Of a DNA stretch of 64,000 nucleotides, positions 14,901 through 26,900 are shown in pieces; position 1 is the first letter of the stretch, and each line of letters starts with the position of its first letter. Origin of the DNA: Gigantopelta aegis. Taxonomy: Eukaryota > Mollusca > Gastropoda > Neomphalida > Peltospiridae. The position numbers and the translations under genes are program-made. A model generated the notes under the pieces. That model had not been told where the DNA came from and did not search any database. It worked only from the letters and a program-made list of their open reading frames with translations. The DNA is taken from positions 56,566,914-56,630,913 of the forward strand of contig NC_054712.1 in the NCBI RefSeq assembly GCF_016097555.1, read 5' to 3'.

Positions 14901-17900
14901 CCTGTAACACATCTGTAGAACATTACAATAAAATAAAGTGCTCTAATGGTGGTGTTAAAGCCGTAGATACCGTGTGTATTAGTTTCAGCTAGGTTTGCTT
15001 GATCTAGAAACCTGTAACACATCTGTAGAACATTACAATAAAATAAAGTGCTCTAATGGTGGTGTTAAAGCCGTAGATACCGTGTGTATTAGTTTCAGCT
15101 AGGTTTGCTTGATCTAGAAACCTGTAACACATCTGTAGAACATTACAATAAAATAAAGTGCTCTAATGGTGGTGTTAAAGCCGTAGATACCGTGTGTATT
15201 AGTTTCAGCTAGGTTTGCTTGATCTAGAAACCTGTAACACATCTGTAGAACATTACAATAAAATAAAGTGCTCTAATGGTGGTGTTAAAGCCGTAGTAGA
15301 TAGTTTCAGCTAGGTTTGCTTGTAGAAACCTTAACACAGTTTCAATAAAATAAAGTGCTAATGGTGGTGTTTTAGATACCTTGATCTAGATCTAAACCTG
15401 TAACACATCTGTAGAACATTACAATAAAATAAAGTGCTCTAATGGTGGTGTTAAAGCCGTAGATACCGTGTGTATTAGTTTCAGCTAGGTTTGCTTGATC
15501 TAGAAACCTGTAACACATCTGTAGAACATTACAATAAAATAAAGTGCTCTAATGGTGGTGTTAAAGCCGGTGTTAAAGCCGTAGATACCGTGTGTATTAG
15601 TTTCAGCTAGGTTTGCTTGATCTAGAAACCTGTAACACATCTGTAGAACATTACAATAAAATAAAGTGCTCTAATGGTGGTGTTAAAGCCGTAGATACCT
15701 TGTGTATTAGTTTCAGCTAGGTTTGCTTGATCTAGAAACCTGTAACACATCTGTAGAACATTACAATAAAATAAAGTGCTCTAATGGTGGTGTTAAAGCC
15801 GTAGATACCGTGTGTATTAGTTTCAGCTAGGTTTGCTTGATCTAGAAACCTGTAACACATCTGTAGAACATTACAATAAAATAAAGTGCTCTAATGGTGG
15901 TGTTAAAGCCGTAGATACCGTGTGTATTAGTTTCAGCTAGGTTTGCTTGATCTAGAAACCTGTAACACATCTGTAGAACATTACAATAAAATAAAGTGCT
16001 CTAATGGTGGTGTTAAAGCCGTAGATACCGTGTGTATTAGTTTCAGCTAGGTTTGCTTGATCTAGAAACCTGTAACACATCTGTAGAACATTACAATAAA
16101 ATTAATATAGAAGATCTCATCTTTATAGCCCTTGCATCTCAAAGATATGCGAGGTTTTAGAATTATGGAAAATGTATTTCGTGTTATTGCAAACAGCAGG
16201 ATGACCACGAACACTCGGATGTATCAACATGTATAATCTAAACAATAGAATGTAAGTAATCTCGGATTTCAACTGTCAAAATCAGATCTAATAGTGAAAC
16301 ATAAACGTAGTGTTTAAAAACTAGTGTCTGTCATTTTAGTTTAAACGGGAGTGGGATGTAACCCAGTGCTAAAGTGCTCACCTGATCTAGGATCTAGGTC
16401 GGTCTAGGATCAATCCTCATCAGTGGGCCCATTGGGCTATTTGTCATTCCAGCTAGTGCACCACAACTGTGGTATGTGCTCACCTGATCTAGGATCTAGG
16501 TCGGTCTAGGATCAATCCTCATCAGTGGGCCCATTGGGCTATTTGTCATTCCAGCTAGTGCACCACAACTGTGGTATGTGCTCACCTGATCTAGAATCTA
16601 GGTCGGTCTAGGATCAATCCTCATCAGTGGGCCCATTGGGCTATTTGTCATTTCAGCTAGTGCACCACAACTGTGCTATGTGCTCACCTGATCTAGAATC
16701 TAGGTCGGTCTAGGATCAATCCTCATCAGTGGGCCCATTGGGCTATTTGTCATTCCAGCTAGTGCACCACAACTGTGCTATGTGCTCACCTGTGTGTCGG
16801 AAAGAGCATATAAAAGATCTCATGCTACTAATGGGGGAAAAATGTAGCAGGTTTATTCTAAGAATGTATATCAAAATTACCAAATGGTTGACATCCAATA
16901 GCGAATAAATCAGTGTGCTCTAGTGGTGTCGTTAACAAAACAAACTTTTAACTTAAGGCTGTTAGACAAAAACATCTTAACGATGGCAGGAAATTCAGAA
17001 CAAACTGTTTTTTAAAGGGACATTCTTGAGTTTGCGCCATTGTAAGATGTTTCCTACTAATAAAATAGTTCTAGGATTAAACTTGCATATTAAATATATT
17101 TTCTTGTTTAGAATATCAGTATTTCTGGTCGTCTTAATATTTCTAAGAAACCCAAACTGGATTTTGAAAAGAAACAAAATAAAATTTAACCTAGTACAAA
17201 TATTAGAACGATCAGAAACATGTTTAATATACAGCCACTAATATTTTGTGCAGAAAAATATATGTTATATGTAATTACAATCGTTAAAAAGTCTGTTAGT
17301 CCGACTAAGTTGATAACATCTTAAACATTGCAGCAAACTCCAGAATGTCTCTTTAAAGCTTTTTCATTCATTTCAGTTACAACCGAGACCGGAAAGACGA
17401 GCAGCAATCAAAGCACTATGCTAAGGTACGAGACAAACTCCAGAGGCAGGAGACGCATGGGTTTTGTTCATCTGTACACAAACCTGGGTCCTCGGTGATC
17501 ACAAGTCGGGCCAAGAGAATTGGACATCGGTTTTCTCCCAGCAGGAAATCGTCGAGAAAGTTGAAGACTGCTTGGAATACTGAAGACCTAAGTGTTAGGT
17601 ATTATAATAAGGTCTCCCTTGCATTCGTTTCAAGTGGAGGAGCGGTTGGTTCTGGATTGATCACAGTCAGTAGGTCCATTGGGCTATTTCTCATTCCAGC
17701 CAGTGCACCATGTTTGGTATATTAGAGGACGTGGTATGTTCTATCCTGTCTGTGGGAAGTGCATATAAAAGATCCCTTGCTACTAATGGAAAAATGGGTA
17801 GGGATTTCCTCTCTAAGACTATGTGTCAAAATTGCAAAATGTTTGACATCCAATAGCCGATGATTAATAAATCAATGTGCTCTAGTGGTGTTGTTAAACA

Positions 17901-20900
17901 AAACAAACTTTTAGCTTTTCATTCCAAGTGGGGTCAGAATTAACGTGATAGTATGCAGTAGAGTGTTTGCCCTCAGCAGAGTTGAGGTTTTTCCCTCATC
18001 CCAATCAGTGCCCCACAACTATACTTCATAGCCGCAAAAAGGAAAGGGTAGCTTTTTTTGTGTAATTCTGGTTTGGCTTACTTGTGAAAAAAAGAGAAAC
18101 AAAAAGACAACTGATCTGAAAATAACAAAGATGTTTTATTTTTACGTGCAGTTTGTAAAAACATTGTTCAAGATACATTAGCAAAACTTGTTTATAATGA
18201 ATATCTTACTGGAATTATTGATAAAAAAAAACCCAAACAAACAAAGTTTAAAGGGAGAGACCCTAGTTTTAACCCAGGAAAATTAACACAAAGTTTAGTT
18301 ATTCTACAAACTTGTAACACATTTGGACAAAGTTACAATAGAATGAAACATGAGACTGTGACTTTGAAATGGTGAAATACCCTGTAAAAATAGACTAAAA
18401 GTCGACTCCATGACTGTTACTTCTCAGACGCACGTGCATTTTAAAAAATATGAGAAATGCATTTTGTGATATTAAAAATACCAGGATGATCAAAAACACT
18501 TTGAATGTACAGAAACTGATAATCTAAACCATAAAATCTAAGTAAAATCTGATTTCAGTTATCAGAAACGGCTAGAATAATCCAAAATATACCTTAGTGT
18601 TTGAAAACAAGGGTATGTCCCTTTAAACATTTTATAAAGTATAGTATTAGTACATCACAGACTGTTAGACGGGGAACATTAGTATTAGTACATCACAGAC
18701 TGTTAGACGGGGAACATTAGTATTAGTACATCACAGACTGTTAGACGGGGAACATTAGTATTAGTACATCACAGACTGTTAGACGGGGAACATTAGTATT
18801 AGTACATCACAGACTGTTAGACGGGGAACATTAGTATTAGTACATCACAGACTGTTAGACGGGGAACATTAGTATTAGTACATCACAGACTGTTAGACAG
18901 GGAACATTAGTATTAGTACATCACAGACTGTTAGACGGGGAACATTAGTATTAGTACATCACAGACTGTTAGACGGGGAACATTAGTATTAGTACATCAC
19001 AGACTGTTAGACGGGGAACATTAATATTAGTACATCACAGACTGTTAGACGGGGAACATTAGTATTAGTACATCACAGACTGTTAGACGGGGAACATTAG
19101 TATTAGTACATCACAGACTGTTAGACGGGGAACATTAGTATTAGTACATCACAGACTGTTAGACGGGGAACATTAGTATTAGTACATCACAGACTGTTAG
19201 ACGGGGAACATTAGTATTAGTACATCACAGACTGTTAGACGGGGAACATTAGTGTTAGTACATCACAGACTGTTAGACGGGGAACATTAGTGTTAGTACA
19301 TCACAGACTGTTAGACGGGGAACATTAGTGTTAGTACATCACAGACTGTTAGACGGGGAACATTAGTATTAGTACATCACAGACTGTTAGACGGGGAACA
19401 TTAGTATTAGTACATCACACACTGTTAGACGGGGAACATTAGTATTAGTACATCACAGACTGTTAGACGGGGAACATTAGTATTAGTACATCACAGACTG
19501 TTAGACGGGGAACATTAGTATTAGTACATCACAGACTGTTAGACGGGGAACATTAGTATTAGTACATCACAGACTGTTAGACGGGGAACATTTTATAAAG
19601 TATAGTATTAGTACATCACAGACTGTTAGACGGGGAACATTAGTATTAGTACATCACAGACTGTTAGACGGGGAACATTAGTATTAGTACATCACAGACT
19701 GTTAGACGGGGAACATTAGTATTAGTACATCACAGACTGTTAGACGGGGAACATTAGTATTAGTACATCACAGACTGTTAGACGGGGAACATTTTATAAA
19801 GTATAGTATTAGTACATCACACACTGTTAGACGGGGAACATTTTATAAAGTATAGTATTAGTACATCACACTGTTAGACAGGGAACATTCTATAAAGTAT
19901 AGTATTAGTACATCACAGACTGTTAGACGGGGAACATTCTATAAAGTATAGTATTAGTACATCACACACTGTTAGACAGGGAACATTTTATAAAGTATAG
20001 TATTAGTACATCACACTGTTAGACGGGGAACATTCTATAAAGTATAGTATTAGTACATCACACACTGTTAGACGGGGAACATTTTATAAAGTATAGTATT
20101 AGTACATCACACTGTTAGACAGGGAACATTTTATAAAGTATAGTATTAGTACATCACACACTGTTAGACGGGGAACATTCTATAAAGTATAGTATTAGTA
20201 TCACACAGTACACACACTGTTAGACGGGGAACATTTTATAAAGTATAGTATTAGTACATCACACACTGTTAGACGGGGAACATTCTATAAAGTATAGTAT
20301 TAGTACATCACACACTGTTAGACGGGGAACATTCTATAAAGTATAGTATTAGTACATCACACACTGTTAGACGGGGAACATTCTATAAAGTATAGTATTA
20401 GTACATCACAGACTGTTAGACGGGGAACATTCTATAAAGTATAGTATTAGTACATCACACACTGTTAGACGGGGAACATTTTATAAAGTATAGTATTAGT
20501 ACATCACACTGTTAGACGGGGAACATCACACTTTATAAAGTATAGTATTAGTACATCACACTGTTAGACGGGGAACATTTTATAAAGTATAGTATTAGTA
20601 CATCACACACTGTTAGACGGGGAACATTTTATAAAGTATAGTATTAGTACATCACACACTGTTAGACGGGGAACATTTTATAAAGTATAGTATTAGTACA
20701 TCACACTGTTAGACGGGGAACATTCTATAAAGTATAGTATTAGTACATCACACACTGTTAGACGGGGAACATTCTATAAAGTATAGTATTAGTACATCAC
20801 ACACTGTTAGACGGGGAACATTTTATAAAGTATAGTATTAGTACATCACACACTGTTAGACGGGGAACATTTTATAAAGTATAGTATTAGTACATCACAC

Positions 20901-23900
20901 ACTGTTAGACGGGGAACATTTTGTAAAGTATAGTATTAGTACATCACAGACTGTTAGACGGGGAACATTTTGTAAAGTATAGTATTAGTACATCACAGAC
21001 TGTTAGACGGGGAACATTTTGTAAAGTATAGTATTAGTACATCACAGACTGTTAGACGGGGAACATTTTGTAAAGTATAGTATTAGTACATCACAGACTG
21101 TTAGACGGGGAACATTTTGTAAAGTATAGTATTAGTACATCACAGACTGTTAGACGGGGAACATTTTGTAAAGTATAGTATTAGTACATAAACTGTTAGA
21201 CGGGGAACATTTTGTAAAGTATAGTATTAGTACATAAACTGTTAGACAGGGAAGATTTTGTTTTAAAAATTGTGATTAGCGATATTTCTACTCAATTGAA
21301 GACTGATTAGCAACTACTGTTTAATGTTTTAAATTGTGTAGCGATCTCTGAAACTTGTGTTGCGATACTGAACAAAATGTTTCCAATACCACAAAATGCA
21401 TTTTTCATATTTTTAAAAAAGCAAGTGCATCTGAAAAGTAACTGTTGTAGAATCGCGTTTTAGTTTATTTTTAAGGGTATTTCAATGTCACAGACTCTTG
21501 TTTCATTGACATAATGTTTTTAACATGCTCCTATACCACTATGGTTTCGTGCATGACCACCCCTGGTTCGGCCTCTGGAGGTCAGGAACCCAATCCGGGG
21601 CAGACTCTTGTTTCAGGTTTGTAAATTAACCAAACTTAGTGTCCATTAATATTCCTTTTTTAAAATTATTTCCGTGCTTATATCCAATTAAGGTTCAAGA
21701 ACTCTGTCCTGGGCACACACTCCTCAGCTATCTAGGTTGTCTGTCCAGGATAGTGAGTTAGTTGTTAGTGGTTAGTGAGAGAGAATAGGGTGTAGTGATC
21801 TTCCACCTACCCATTGAGTCGTTAAAACTCGCTCTCAGTGGGAGCCGGTACTGGGATGCGAACCCAGTACATACCAGCCTTGTGTCCGATGGCTTAACCA
21901 CAACACCACTGAAGCTGGTATATTCTTTTTTTCTCGTACAAGTTAGTTCTGCAATTCTATCTGGTTTAGTTTTAAGAATGCTGTCCAGATTTGTTTTTGT
22001 GATGTCAGACGCTTTTAAAAAAAAGAAACATTCACTCTTCATTAATGCATTGTGTCCAAAAAAATAATAATTCTCTGGTACTTCTTTTAGACTGGACAAT
22101 ACCAACATGACACAGAGTCCTCAGACCATTTCAGCGACATGTACGCTGCGTAGATCTCCCAGGAAGAAACCCACGTCAGCCTTCGACAGCAGCAAGTTTA
22201 CACCAGTTCTACCACGGCCGAACAAACGCAAGAGATCCCCGGAGGGAGCCATAGAAGAAACCGATTCCAGTGTCAGTGAGCGAGTCAGGCAGAAGATATC
22301 TGACGAGGACAAGCAGAAATTAGACAAACAGTCTCGCTCACAGCGTCACAAGAAGGTGGGACGTGGCTCTGTGTAGCTCAGGGGAGGGGGAAGAGGGGAG
22401 GGGAGAGAGTGGAGGGGAAGAGGTGTAGCTCAGGGGAGGGTGGAAGGGAAGAGGTGTAGCTCAGTGGTAGAGTGCTCGCTGGAGGTGTGATGGGTCATAG
22501 GATTAAAGTGACAGACCCTAGTTTTTAAACACTACGACATAGTTTTCATTATTAAAGCTGTTTTTTGTTAATTTAAATTAATTTTATTATTTAGAATATT
22601 AATTTCCATACACCTGAAATGGTTATGGTCATCCAGGTTTTTGCAGTATCCCAAATAAAAAATTTCATAATTCTAAAACTGCACGTTTGTCTGAGAAGTA
22701 ATGGTTATCGAGACAAATTCTAGTTATTTTCGGTATTTCCCTGTTTAAAAATCACAGACTTTTAACTTCTCACTGTTATAACTGTATCCAAATGTGTGTT
22801 GCAGGTTTGTAGATTAACTAAACTTAAGTGTCCATTTTTACTGGTTGACTAGAATATTAGTTTTCCCTGTCCCAACCCTGGTACAACAAAAGCCGTGGTA
22901 CTGAAAAGTTGATATCAAAGATGCCTTGCTGATTTACTAGTAGGAGTAGCCAGTGTGGAGGGAGCAGGTTTCAACTAAATAAATATCAAAATAACCATAC
23001 GTTAGACACCAAATAGCCAGAGTTTAAAATGTCAATACATAAATATTTTTTTCCTTATGTACATGTACATCAACTACAGCTAAAACCTACAGTCTTTTCT
23101 CTCCATCCTATAAAATATTTCTGTGATTAAACTTACACATTAAATATATTTTCTGGTTTAGAATATTTCTAAGAAGCCCAAACTGGATTTTGTCTTCAAA
23201 TAATTTTGTACGTATGAAAAAAACAATATAAAAAATAAAATGAAATTTAACCTAGTACAAACATTAAAACAATCAGAAATACGTTTAATATACAGTCACT
23301 AATATTTTATGCAGAAAAATATATTTGATATGTAATTACAATTGTTAAAAAGTCTCTAGTAGTCGATAGCATCTTAAAAATTGCAGCAAACTCAGGAATG
23401 TCCGTTTAAAATAATAATGTAATGTACAGCTATAGAGCTGAGGTGGCAATTATAAGCTAAAGGTGACTATACATTTTAAAAACTTACGGTTCTCTCCGGC
23501 AACCATCAATTTTAGAAGTGTTTTCAAGAGGATAATTCAAAATGATAAAGACAATAGACAATAATAAATAAGTTTAGGGTTCTGAGAACAACAAATATCG
23601 TACAACCAGTTAGGTCCAACCGTGGTGATAGTTTTGAGTACTGACGGTGGATATACATTACATATATTACAGAGTGAAAATGTGCACTAATTTGAGGGTT
23701 AATTAAATTCAATAACAGCCACTGACAATTTATTTTAACTGGTCCTGCTGGCAACATTGATTCTTATGTTAGGTTTCAACCCTGTGTCCGTCATATAGTT
23801 GTTTTAAATACATATGTAGCACAATTCCTAATATGGCTTTTTACTTTATTAACAGAAGCTAGAGCAGATTGTGACAGATGTTCTGGTGAAGCATGGGGTT

Positions 23901-26900
23901 ACGAAAGATGACTCCATTTACAAATCTTGTGAAACAAAGCTCTTCCAAGTTACAAAGTTTTTTGTTAAGGTTTGTGTTGTTTAGATGATTTGTTAAGTTA
24001 TAGTTTAATAGTTATAGCTTTTTAATTTATAATTTCCATATATTGTAGGGGTGGACTTTTGTTTTGTATGTTGAACACTGCTTTCGAAGATTGTGTTTAA
24101 AACTAGGACTAGTATAGATATTGTTGTTAGTAATTTTTGTATACGTTTCACATTGATATATTTATTTATAAACATTGGATCTGTTGATATGTAAATTTAC
24201 TGTATTAACTGTATTATGATTTTAAAAAAAAGTTAAATCATTTTTTTTTAAATAATTAGATAAAAAAAGGTTATAATGTAATCAAATATGGTGACACTTG
24301 ATGGCTCAGACAGTATGCTAGACCACAATACGACCAACTGGCATGTTCAGGAAAGCAACCAGTCTACAGAGCGATCACATTCGCTCAGCTTTCTGAACAG
24401 GTGCAAACATACATTAGTCATATTTCTTTTTAGATCTGTTTTTTTTAATCTATACTTAATGGTTTTGTTGACAGCTTTTAATCAACATTTCTTGCAGGGT
24501 TTTATTTTTGAAATAAAATTTAGATTTTCTGTAGCACCGAACATTCAGTGGCCTTAAAAAAAAATTCCCAATAAGATTAAATCCATACAAAGTTTCCCAG
24601 TCCCATCAGACATGGAACCATGCCGAAAAATCTTGGATAAATCCCAGAACAATACAGAACTGTACAGCTGGCAATTTATACATTCAAAATGGCAATTCTG
24701 TTTTTAAAATTGGTAATGAAAAACAACATAACCTTTGTACAGAATATCTTTTTTTCTTTCTTTTTTTGTAGCAGCATTGTTAACAAAATCCTACCCTATC
24801 TTAAGAATAATGTTTGGGGGGGGGTTTGTTATTTCAAGGGAGTATGCAGTAATCCATTATGTACATTGTCTTTGTAAAACAGTGAGGTAGGGCTCATGCA
24901 GTGGTAGAATATTTGCTTCTGGTGTGGTGAATTTTAGGATCCATCACCCTAGGACGTAGGCAGGGCCAGATTTAGATCTTGGGGGCCCTTCAACAATAGA
25001 AATTAAATTACATGACAAATAAAAAAATTAACAAATTTTATAATTATTAAAAAAAATTTTTTTATAACTGAAGTCCTTAGTATGGAGGGCCACTCTGGCA
25101 GGGGGTACCGGGGCAGTTGCCCCCTTTGCCCCCTTATAAATCTGGCATTGGATGTAGGACTACAATGTAGTCTATGATAATATGTATGTAGGACTACAAT
25201 GTAGTCTATGATAATATGTATAGATGTAGGACTACAATATAGTCTATGATAATATGTATAGATGTAGGACTACAATATAGTCTATGATAATATGTATAGA
25301 TGGTCACTTTATAGTTTATTGTAATTAAACACTGAAGTGTAGGACTACAATGTAGTCTATGATAATATGTATAGATGTAGGACTACAATGTAGTCTATGA
25401 TAATATGTATAGATGGTCACTTTATAGTTTATTGTAATTAAACACTGAAGTGTAGGACTACAATGTAGTCTATGATAATATGTATAGATGTAGGACTACA
25501 ATGTAGTCTATGATAATATGTATAGATGGTCACTTTATAGTTTATTGTAATTAAAGCTGCAATGTCTGGTTTCAATCGTATACAGTCAAGTTCTAAGTTC
25601 AAATACAAGCATAACTGCACTTTTAATTCACTCGCAAGTTGTCGTCATTAATGCATATCGTCAAATGCTTACTAGCCAGTTAGAACAATTCTCGCCATTT
25701 TGTAATACCGAGCGCATTCTAACAGCCACTTCCTAGCAGCCAATTTCAGCAGACACGCATGGCGACGTTCTAAATACCGGACCATTACGCCTTTTATAAT
25801 GTGTGTTGTGGTGTGGGCTATACGATACTAGTTGGACATCCTATATTACCGTAGTACAGACGGATTTTTAAAGTGATACTTCAGATATTATAAAAGTGCT
25901 TAATAAAACGGTTAAGTTGTATTTATACGGATATTAGTAACAATAAGACTGTGAAAATGAGTCTTGGTTGTTATTTTGTTTTTATGTTGTTATTATATAA
26001 AGATACTCTTTAAAACTCTAAAATTCTTAAGTTGTAGTGAATAATTAAAAATTAGCATAACAGTGTGTATAAAAGTGTGTGAAATACAGGTAACAATCGA
26101 AAGGCGTACGAGTCCGGTGTTTAGATCGTCGCCATGAGGGTCTGCTGAAATTGGCTGCTAGCGGAATTGGCTGCTAGAATCTGCTCGGTTTTTGTAATGC
26201 AACAATAGCCGAACCGTACTATTTTTAGTCGAGGAAGCCCGGCAAAAGTGTCCCATTTTCAAAATAGTGGGTTTATTTTTAACTTGGAAAAGCCAGTGTA
26301 GTGAAACCAATTCGGAGTGTGGCGTCTTATATGCACCAAATGTAATGGGATTTTCTGTTCTAAATGCTTAAATAATAAAAATATTCCAGACATAGCTGCT
26401 TTAAACACTGAAGTGTTGTGAATACTTGTATTGGTGTGACAACCAGCTTCTTGTACAATATTACTTTCTTACTACCACAGCGGTCATTCAAAATGGGTGA
26501 AATATTTTTCATATTTTCTGCATATTTTTCATATTCTGCATTGGTGTAACGCTTACAAACCAATGACCTTGTCAGTACATATTATAAATATGATGTCATC
26601 ACGCTTTGGCAAACACACAAACAATGACATCACATTAGTTTTAAATTTGTAATAAAATGTTATTCTAATGCAATTCAGTTCAGATTTTTTAACATTAATT
26701 ATAGAACTTTGGTTTTCTAAAATTATCTGTGAACATGATTAAAATACAAAGTTATAACAATACTCAGAACAGTGTGTAATGTGGTTTACACGTTCCTATT
26801 CATGTATGTGTATGTATATGTCAAATAAAAGGCTTTAGAGATAAAATAGCTGGGGTAATTAATAGAATAACAAACTCGGTACCTCTGGACATATACCTGG

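Noticed and set aside
22440..22490. tRNA gene
   Set aside because: 'gtagctcagtggtagagtgc' looks like a tRNA D-arm, but there is no matching acceptor stem or T-arm; it is a SINE-head remnant. The heads at 1160, 49735 and 58855 were rejected as tRNA genes for the same reason.
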